DNA from: CAYLNH01 sp964384625
Lineage (GTDB): Bacteria > Verrucomicrobiota > Lentisphaeria > JABSQK01
Direction: 5' to 3'
DNA length: 10,676 bases
Assembly (NCBI GenBank): GCA_964384625.1
Contig: CAYLNH010000255.1
Location: 1 to 10,676, forward strand
Each line of letters starts with the position of its first letter. The stretch's first letter is position 1. Under the pieces are notes generated by a model, which saw only the letters and a program-made list of their open reading frames with translations, was not told the DNA's origin and did not search any database. Shown one piece after another: positions 5,952-10,676 of the stretch. The position numbers and the translations under genes were made by a program.

Positions 5952-6230
5952 ATATGTACTCCACTCCTGAATGCCGCGGCGTGGTGCCGCAGCGTCCGTT
6001 TCCTGGTTTTCCCGGGCGAGACGCGCCAGGCATGTTTGTTCCGGAGGTCCGCGGTGATTTGTTCTGGTTGCCGCCGTTTTCCGGGCTGCAGGTCGATGCA
6101 ATGGAAATCCGGGTTAGCCCCGGAGTCGACGATCCACACGCCACGGCAAAGCGGTCGTCAGCGCGCCGTATGTTGGCTTTGCTCAACCGTGATCCTTGTT
6201 GACTTCGGGGCTGGACTCCGTTGGTGCCGA

Positions 6231-6248
6231 CGCCGGAATTGTCCGGCG
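6231..6248. repeat. 7-bp hairpin in the dapA leader
   Basis: CGCCGGA (6231-6237) pairs with TCCGGCG (6242-6248) around ATTG. There is no following T run on either strand, so termination is not indicated. Confidence 0.4.
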
Positions 6249-6321
6249 CCGTGTTGTGCCAATCATTACGCCGGACCGGGGGTGTCAGCCCGCAGTATTG
6301 TGATCTGTTGCCCTCCCGGCT

Positions 6322-6337
6322 CGCAATGATCATTGCG
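6322..6337. promoter_or_regulatory. 16-bp perfect palindrome, possible operator
   Basis: CGCAATGATCATTGCG is its own reverse complement over all 16 bases, a form typical of dimeric regulator sites. A second inverted repeat (CGGCTCGC 6317-6324 with GCGAGCCG 6349-6356) overlaps its left arm, so alternative RNA folds are possible. It lies about 370 bp upstream of dapA and about 100 bp beyond the stop of the small basic ORF. No promoter boxes could be placed next to it. The role is inference. Confidence 0.4.
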
Positions 6338-6433
6338 CCTGTTCAGCGGCGAGCCGCAACTGCTCCCGGCACGCCGGCGATGACGTGCGGCGCTGTGTTC
6401 AGGGGGGAGACGGTTTCGGGTCAATTCCCTGTC

Positions 6434-6541
6434 TTACTTGGCGCGCGCTTCTTCGATGGCTGTGCGGACGCGGGCGCGCTTGCGGGCGAGGTATGCCTTC
6501 CGGCGCTTTCGCTTGCGTCGCGGGCGGTATTGCTTACTCAT
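6434..6541 (-). CDS. Hypothetical 35-residue highly basic protein
   Basis: The ATG at 6541 is preceded by AAGGA seven nucleotides upstream, an excellent Shine-Dalgarno, and the frame ends in TAA after 35 codons. Seventeen of the 35 residues are Lys or Arg. It begins MSKQYRPRRKR and ends in a likely amphipathic helix containing AIEEARAK. Size and charge resemble small ribosomal proteins such as bL34, bL36 or bTHX, but the sequence does not match any of these that I can recall, so no family is assigned. A candidate extended -10 box lies about 42 nt upstream. It is divergent from der, a ribosome-assembly gene. Position, ribosome-binding site and composition favour a real gene; function is unknown. 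Confidence 0.7.
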   Translation of the reverse strand: MSKQYRPRRKRKRRKAYLARKRARVRTAIEEARAK

Positions 6542-6582
6542 GCCAAATCCTTGTGGTTACAGGTTCAAAATGACAAACCGGC

Positions 6583-6591
6583 ACTATAGCA
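6583..6591 (-). promoter_or_regulatory. Candidate extended -10 promoter for the small basic ORF
   Basis: On the minus strand the sequence reads TGC-TATAGT, with the -10 hexamer at 6588-6583. It is the same extended -10 form as the strong promoter at 9121-9149. The -35 region at 17-bp spacing (CTGGAT) is poor. The predicted start of transcription is about 35 nt from the ATG. Confidence 0.45.
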
Positions 6592-6761
6592 CGGGCAGGG
6601 AGGGCATCCAGTGAAACGCCGCGGATTTCGTGGGCGCGGTGCATGAGGAGGCCGGCGGTGCGGCGGGCGGAGGAAGAGAAGCTGCGCTGCGCGTGAGGAG
6701 GAGAAGGAGGGAGCTGCGCCTGGAGAAGAACGCGTGCACGAACGCGAAACGTCAAGGTGCG

Positions 6762-6789
6762 TTGCGGGGAGACAAGTCCGGGGTATAGT
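6762..6789 (+). promoter_or_regulatory. Candidate promoter for der-maf
   Basis: TATAGT (6784-6789) lies 25 nt upstream of the der ATG. TTGCGG (6762-6767) stands 16 bp before it as a weak -35 box. The transcript would have a leader of about 20 nt carrying the ribosome-binding site. Confidence 0.4.
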
Positions 6790-6814
6790 ATCGCCCGCTT
6801 TAGAAAGGCAGGCC

Positions 6815-8410
6815 ATGACCAATGATCCGCAACACAATGAAATGAACATACGGACGGCCGAAAGCCGGCATCCGACAGTCGCAATTGTCGGTCGGCCGAA
6901 TGTCGGGAAGTCCGCCCTGTTCAACGTGCTGGTGCGCCGGCGTATGGCGATTGTTCATGAGCAAAGCGGTGTTACCCGCGATCGCGTGGCGGCGATGGCC
7001 GAGCACCGGGACCGGCGGTTCCTGGTGATTGATACCGGCGGGCTCGGGCTCTATCGAGATGAACAGAAAGGCGACAACGTCTGGGACGAACTGATCCGGG
7101 AGCAGCTTACGGTGGCTGTCGAGAGCGCCTGCCGGGTGATCCTGGTGACCGATGTCCGGGACGGCGTGATGGCGCTCGACCGCGAAGTGGCGGATCTCCT
7201 GCGGGAGTCCGGCAAGTCGGTGGTGATTGCCGCCAACAAAGCGGATAACCAGGCGCTGGAGGACGGGGCCGGCGTATTCGCCGAACTCGGCTTCGGCGCG
7301 GCGTTCCCGACGTCCTGTACGCAGCAGCGCGGGATTACCGAATTGCTCGACGCGGTGACGGCGGACTTCCCCGCGGAGGACGAGTTGCCGGCGGAGCCGC
7401 CGCTGCGGATCACGGTGGTCGGCCGGCCGAACGTCGGCAAGTCGTCGATCATCAACCGGCTTCTGGGTGAGGATCGCGTGATTGTCAGCGACATCCCGGG
7501 TACGACGCGGGACGCGGTGGATATCCCGTTGACGTTGGAGACCGAGGCCGGCAGCATTGCGGCGGAGTTGATTGATACCGCGGGCATGCGGCGCCGCGGC
7601 AAGGTGGATTCGGTGGTGGAATACTTCAGCATGGGGCGGACCGAGAATGCGATCAAACGGGCGGACGTCGTTCTGGTGGTGTTGGACGCGACCAGTCCGG
7701 CCACCGCGCAGGACCGGCGGATCTGCCGGATGGTAGCGGACGCGGGCAAGGCCTGCCTGATTCTGTTGAACAAGTGGGATCTGGCCAGTGCGGCGATCAA
7801 ACAGAAAGACCTCCTTGAGGAGGTCGGCCGGCTGTTGCCGTTCATGGATTTCGTCGATGCCATGACCTGCTGTGCGGTCAGCGGCTACAACCTGAAGTTC
7901 CTGATGCCGCGCATCCTGCAGTTGCGCGAGCAACTGGAGGTCGAGTTTCCGACGTCACTGGTCAATCGCGTTGTGCGCGATGCGGTCTTGCGGCTGCCGC
8001 CGCCGCGGGGGAGCAAGGGCCCGCTGAAGGTGTACTACGCTGTCTGTGTCTCGAATAAGCCGCCGACGTTTCTGTTGTTCGTCAACGACAAGGCGCGGGC
8101 CTACGAGAATTACGTGCAGTACCTGCGGCATCAGTTCATTCGCGCGTTCGGCATTCGCGGGATTCCGGTGGTGGTCCGCCTCAAGAACCGCCGCCAGGGC
8201 GACCCCGTTGGCGGCGATGGGGGAGACACGACGACGCCGGCGCGGTCGAGGCGCAAACCGTCGGCGCGCGGGGGCAAGCAGCGCGTCGGCAAATCCGGCA
8301 AGCCGCCCAAGGGCCGGCCGAAGGCGAAGGGCCGGAAGCAGACCGACCCGAAGCGCAAGCCGGGGCGGACGAAGAAGAAGCGCCCGTCGAAGCGCCGCAA
8401 GCGACAGTAG
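6815..8410 (+). CDS. der: Ribosome biogenesis GTPase Der (EngA)
   Basis: Der is a tandem double GTPase needed for 50S subunit assembly. Both G domains are intact: GRPNVGKS (26-33), DTGG (73-76) and NKAD (141-144) in the first; GRPNVGKS (203-210), DTAG (254-257) and NKWD (319-322) in the second. A KH-like C-terminal domain ends near residue 458. The 531-residue length exceeds the roughly 490 of E. coli because of a C-terminal tail of about 70 residues, very rich in Lys, Arg, Gly and Pro, from about 461 to the end. ATG at 6815 is chosen: AAAGG lies 6 nt upstream and a -10-like TATAGT just before that, whereas the in-frame GTG at 6734 lies upstream of that promoter. An ATG at 6842 is a less likely alternative. 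maf follows immediately, so the two are probably cotranscribed. Confidence 0.97.
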   Translation: MTNDPQHNEMNIRTAESRHPTVAIVGRPNVGKSALFNVLVRRRMAIVHEQSGVTRDRVAAMAEHRDRRFLVIDTGGLGLYRDEQKGDNVWDELIREQLTVAVESACRVILVTDVRDGVMALDREVADLLRESGKSVVIAANKADNQALEDGAGVFAELGFGAAFPTSCTQQRGITELLDAVTADFPAEDELPAEPPLRITVVGRPNVGKSSIINRLLGEDRVIVSDIPGTTRDAVDIPLTLETEAGSIAAELIDTAGMRRRGKVDSVVEYFSMGRTENAIKRADVVLVVLDATSPATAQDRRICRMVADAGKACLILLNKWDLASAAIKQKDLLEEVGRLLPFMDFVDAMTCCAVSGYNLKFLMPRILQLREQLEVEFPTSLVNRVVRDAVLRLPPPRGSKGPLKVYYAVCVSNKPPTFLLFVNDKARAYENYVQYLRHQFIRAFGIRGIPVVVRLKNRRQGDPVGGDGGDTTTPARSRRKPSARGGKQRVGKSGKPPKGRPKAKGRKQTDPKRKPGRTKKKRPSKRRKRQ

Positions 8411-8419
8411 TTGGTCCAG

Positions 8420-8965
8420 ATGCTGATTCTCGCTTCACAGTCACCGCGGCGGCAGCAGATGCTGCTGCAGTTCGGCATTCCCTTCCGGACGGCGGCGGCG
8501 AACATCGACGAGACGCCGACGCCGGAAGAAACGCCGACGGCACTGGTGGCGCGACTGGCGGCGGCGAAAGCGCGGGCGGTCACGGCGGCGCCCGACGATG
8601 TGGTGCTGGCGGCGGATACGGTGGTGGCGCTGGCGGGCGAGATCTTCGGCAAACCGGCGGATCTGGATGCGGCCCGCGGGATGATCCGGCGTCTGGCCGG
8701 CCGGACGCATCAGGTGCATACGGGGGTCTGTCTGTTGACGGCGGGCGACGCCGATGTCTGGGTCTGCACGACCGACGTCACGTTCAAGGCGTTGTCCGAC
8801 GACCAGATCGAGGCGTACCTGGCGGTGGCGAGCCCGTTGGACAAGGCGGGCGCCTACGCGATTCAGGGACATCAGGCTTTGCTGGTCGACCACTTCGACG
8901 GTTCCTACACGAACGTGGTCGGCCTGCCGATCGAGGAGGTCCTGGCGAAGATGTCGCCGGAGTGA
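8420..8965 (+). CDS. maf: Maf/YhdE-family nucleoside triphosphate pyrophosphatase
   Basis: Maf proteins hydrolyse dTTP, UTP or modified nucleotides to monophosphates and so clean the nucleotide pool; overproduction blocks septation in some bacteria. The 181-residue protein shows the N-terminal ASQSPRR signature (5-11), the catalytic AADTVV with Asp66, GRTHQVHTGV, DKAGAYAIQG and GSYTNVVGLP. The ATG at 8420 matches the usual family start. A TTG at 8411, abutting the der stop codon, would add three residues and is an alternative. No clear Shine-Dalgarno precedes either, so translation may be coupled to der. Whether it prefers dTTP/UTP (YhdE type) or m7GTP (YceF type) cannot be decided safely by eye. 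Family call is firm. Confidence 0.95.
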   Translation: MLILASQSPRRQQMLLQFGIPFRTAAANIDETPTPEETPTALVARLAAAKARAVTAAPDDVVLAADTVVALAGEIFGKPADLDAARGMIRRLAGRTHQVHTGVCLLTAGDADVWVCTTDVTFKALSDDQIEAYLAVASPLDKAGAYAIQGHQALLVDHFDGSYTNVVGLPIEEVLAKMSPE

Positions 8966-9045
8966 TCGGGCCTCGGCAGGCGACAGGGTGGAATTGCCTG
9001 AGATGCAGACGTCGCCGCGAGAGTGAACGGCGCCTGTGGCGGCGT

Positions 9046-9060
9046 GCCGGCGGTGCCGGC
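9046..9060. repeat. Small GC hairpin between maf and the FHA promoter
   Basis: GCCGGC (9046-9051), loop GGT, GCCGGC (9055-9060). It has the same GCCGGC arms as the dapA-dapB minisatellite but stands alone. No T run follows, so it is not a convincing terminator for der-maf. The rest of the 8966-9120 spacer shows nothing else. Confidence 0.3.
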
Positions 9061-9120
9061 GGCGGCAGATCGGGAGGTTGAACGGCCGGTGAAAATGGGC
9101 GGATCCGGAGTTCGGATTGC

Positions 9121-9149
9121 TTGACAGAGGGCCGGGTTTCTGCTATACT
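9121..9149 (+). promoter_or_regulatory. Near-ideal sigma-70 promoter with extended -10
   Basis: A consensus TTGACA (9121-9126) is followed after exactly 17 bp by TATACT (9144-9149). The hexamer is preceded by TGC, the extended -10 motif. Transcription would start near 9156 and give a roughly 30-nt leader to the FHA gene start at 9187. This also shows that the in-frame TTG at 9121 is part of a -35 box, not a start codon. Confidence 0.88.
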
Positions 9150-9186
9150 TCAGTGTAACAGGGAGAGGGAATACAGGATCGTCATT

Positions 9187-9621
9187 ATGTCTGATTCCGG
9201 TGCGAAACCGACAGTCCATAGTGTTCGGCGGCAGGAGCCGGCGGAGGATATACCCTTCACCAACACGATGCCGCTTTCCCGGAAGATGCTCCTGAACAAA
9301 GTCGTCTGCAAACGACGCGCCTATCTGGAGATCGAAGGCAAAGGCGCCTTCACCAAGACGGTGGAACTCGGGAGCGGAGAATACCGGATGGGACGCAGCC
9401 GCGAGTGTGAGATCCAACTGTCGCTGAACAATATCTCCCGTGTCCACGCCCAGATCCGGATGCAGAACGACGAGTATCTGGTCGAAGACCTGAACAGTAC
9501 GAACGGCAGCTATGTCAACGGCATTCAGGTGACCCGCTGCATTCTGCGCGACGGCGACCTGATTGAGATCGGCGAAGCGAAACTTCACTTCTTCGAAGAG
9601 AAAGTACGACAGCGCGCATGA
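9187..9621 (+). CDS. Small FHA-domain protein
   Basis: FHA domains bind phospho-threonine peptides and act in Ser/Thr kinase signalling. This 144-residue protein is nearly all FHA: Gly70-Arg71 in MGRSRECEI, Ser85 and His88 in ISRVHA, and the STNG loop (105-108) before YVNG, the residues that hold the phosphopeptide in known FHA folds. Residues 1-45 are a polar then basic leader with Thr25 and Thr27 close to acidic residues, a possible phospho-acceptor stretch (inference). ATG at 9187 is supported by AGGA 8 nt upstream and by the promoter at 9121-9149. The stop overlaps the next start by 4 bp (ATGA), so the two are translationally coupled. No transmembrane or signal segment is seen. Confidence 0.93.
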   Translation: MSDSGAKPTVHSVRRQEPAEDIPFTNTMPLSRKMLLNKVVCKRRAYLEIEGKGAFTKTVELGSGEYRMGRSRECEIQLSLNNISRVHAQIRMQNDEYLVEDLNSTNGSYVNGIQVTRCILRDGDLIEIGEAKLHFFEEKVRQRA

Positions 9622-10505
9622 CAGTCACTTCCCCTTACGCTGAAGTCACATTCTGGGGTACCCGTGGTTCGATTTCGACGCCCGGGCGGAAGACCGAGAA
9701 ATACGGCGGCAACACCCCCTGCGTCACCATCGCTTTTGAGGACCAGACGATCATTGTCGACGCCGGCACCGGGATCCGCATCCTGGGCAACCATTTGATT
9801 GCCGAGGGCATGCATCGGCGCGACCTCCATCTACTGCTGACGCATACGCATTGGGATCACATCCAGGGCATGCCGTTCTTCCTGCCGGCCTATCTCCGCG
9901 GCTCCACCGTGTCGATCTACGGCAGTTCCAACAAAGGCGGCTTCCTCGAGTCGATACTGCGCGGGCAGATGGACTATGACTACTTCCCGGTCGACATGTC
10001 CAGTCTGGGAGCGGACCTGAAGATCTTCGAGATCGAGGACCCGATTATTGATTTCGGTAATATCAAGGTGCGATGGGAGGAACAGATTTACCACCCCGGC
10101 GGCTGCCTGCGGTTCGCCTTCGAGTACGCCGGCAAGAAGATTGTGTTCGCGTCCGACGTGGAGTTGAATATGTTCTTCGGCAAGGACTATCCCACCGACG
10201 AGGAGAAGGAGCACGCGCAGCAATACCTGAAGTTCATTGAGGGCGCGGACCTGCTGATCGGCGACGGCCAGTACACCGAAGCCGAGTATCCGAGCAAAGC
10301 GACATGGGGGCATACCTCGATGGAACTGCTGCTGGAGACGGCGTATCGCGGTCGCGTCAAGAAGGTCGCGGTCTTCCACCACGACCCGGATCACTCCGAC
10401 GAACTGCTGGACCAGTACTGGCAGAAGTTGAGCCCGCCGTATGAGCAGGCCGACCCGATCATGCAGGTCTTCTGGGCCCGCGAAGGGATGACCGTTCCCG
10501 TATAG
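9618..10505 (+). CDS. Metallo-beta-lactamase-fold hydrolase
   Basis: This 295-residue cytosolic protein has the MBL metal-binding motif THTHWDHIQG (His76, His78, Asp80, His81), a further His in YHPGG near residue 158, a bridging Asp in ASD near 179, and late histidines in WGHTS and FHHDPDHSD. A dinuclear metal site is therefore likely complete. The early GNTPCV, VDAGTG and FASD layout resembles MBL hydrolases of the phosphodiesterase/RNase Z-like branch found next to signalling domains rather than true beta-lactamases. The substrate cannot be inferred. Its ATG overlaps the FHA gene stop, and there is only a weak ribosome-binding site of its own, so expression probably depends on the FHA gene and its strong promoter. 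There is no signal peptide. Confidence 0.93.
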   Translation: MTVTSPYAEVTFWGTRGSISTPGRKTEKYGGNTPCVTIAFEDQTIIVDAGTGIRILGNHLIAEGMHRRDLHLLLTHTHWDHIQGMPFFLPAYLRGSTVSIYGSSNKGGFLESILRGQMDYDYFPVDMSSLGADLKIFEIEDPIIDFGNIKVRWEEQIYHPGGCLRFAFEYAGKKIVFASDVELNMFFGKDYPTDEEKEHAQQYLKFIEGADLLIGDGQYTEAEYPSKATWGHTSMELLLETAYRGRVKKVAVFHHDPDHSDELLDQYWQKLSPPYEQADPIMQVFWAREGMTVPV

Positions 10506-10575
10506 GACGGTGCGACACGCGCGGGGGTGACGGGACACGAGTCTCGCGGGGCGGATCAGGAGGGAGGACTATTTT

Positions 10576-10604
10576 GGCAGAATGATTTATGGGCAGAATG
10601 ATTT
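10576..10604. repeat. Direct repeat GGCAGAATGATTT, two copies
   Basis: The 13-mer occurs at 10576-10588 and 10592-10604, separated by ATG, giving a 16-nt period. It may be the edge of a longer tandem array. The rest of 10506-10676 is purine-rich and GC-rich on the left and shows no gene, promoter or terminator that I can support. Confidence 0.6.
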
Positions 10605-10676
10605 CGGAAGGAGGAGGAAAAGGGGGTGTGGGCTGGAAATCCTCCGCTATGGCCACGGCGATTGCGTTTATCTGAG

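Larger units (their letters stand above)
5952..6433. other. 482-bp gene-free leader upstream of dapA with palindromes
   Basis: I find no supportable gene. Open frames on both strands are rich in Cys, Arg or Pro and lack start signals. Unlike the other minus-strand spacers it has none of the dispersed repeats and looks less GC-rich. It does contain a 16-bp perfect palindrome (6322-6337), an enclosing 8-bp inverted repeat (6317-6324 with 6349-6356) and a stem at 6231-6248. I looked for tmRNA, RNase P RNA, SRP RNA and lysine riboswitch landmarks and recognised none. It may be an untranslated leader, promoter region or unknown RNA. Confidence 0.55.

Noticed and set aside
5952..6101. N-terminal extension of DapA by 50 residues
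   Set aside because: It depends on a TTG start and shows no similarity to DapA. The ATG at 5951 has a Shine-Dalgarno and gives exact E. coli residue numbering.
5902..6333. 143-codon minus-strand frame and overlapping plus-strand frames in the dapA leader
   Set aside because: Composition is not protein-like, no ribosome-binding site is present, and the frame overlaps the dapA start out of frame.
5952..6433. Known structured RNA (tmRNA, RNase P, SRP RNA, lysine riboswitch)
   Set aside because: None of the conserved core strings of these RNAs was recognised on either strand.
6640..6740. Coding sequence in the purine-rich part of the divergent region
   Set aside because: Frames are short, interrupted and without start signals; the strand asymmetry alone is not evidence of a gene.
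6734..6814. N-terminal extension of Der
   Set aside because: It would start upstream of the likely promoter and has no family similarity.
6800..7933. 377-codon open frame on the minus strand
   Set aside because: Antisense shadow of der, rich in Arg and His with no domain.
9121..9186. TTG start at 9121 for the FHA protein
   Set aside because: The TTG is the first part of a consensus -35 box; the ATG at 9187 has its own ribosome-binding site.

Overview
The window is a piece of a GC-rich bacterial chromosome made of ordinary housekeeping genes. It comes from a draft assembly, since a run of exactly 100 N (4813-4912) sits inside a tandem repeat. The lineage cannot be fixed without a search. Gene content is universal, but the repeat-stuffed spacers recall Kiritimatiellota or other PVC-group metagenome assemblies; that is a low-confidence impression from memory.

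Left two thirds, minus strand. In transcription order these are a 35-residue very basic ORF (6541-6434), dapA (5951-5082), dapB (4577-3774), thrS (3664-1874) and obg (1558-569). dapA and dapB encode the first two committed steps of the diaminopimelate/lysine pathway, thrS charges tRNA-Thr, and obg encodes a ribosome-assembly GTPase. All spacers except the dapA leader are packed with repeats: a 39-bp hairpin element in four copies, YGATYAC heptamer arrays that contain the thrS and dapB stop codons, a 27-bp minisatellite broken by the gap, and many short perfect hairpins.

Right third, plus strand. A divergent region (6542-6814) with a candidate -10 box on each strand leads into der, which encodes a double-GTPase ribosome-assembly factor. 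maf follows it with at most 9 bp between them. A near-ideal extended -10 promoter (9121-9149) then drives a two-gene unit: a small FHA phospho-threonine reader overlapping by 4 bp a metallo-beta-lactamase-fold hydrolase. These plus-strand genes are tightly packed and almost free of the repeats. The last 170 bp hold a 13-bp direct repeat and no recognisable gene.

Together the genes serve translation and ribosome assembly (Obg, Der, ThrS, perhaps the small basic protein), cell-wall precursor and lysine synthesis (DapA, DapB), nucleotide-pool cleaning (Maf), and a probable phospho-signalling output (FHA plus MBL). I see no defence system, prophage, CRISPR array, transposase or stable RNA gene. 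The most unusual content is the repeat system. The 39-bp element carries, read on the gene strand, a GTAG tetranucleotide just 5' of a perfect hairpin, which is the signature of REP elements mobilised by RAYT (TnpA-REP) transposases.
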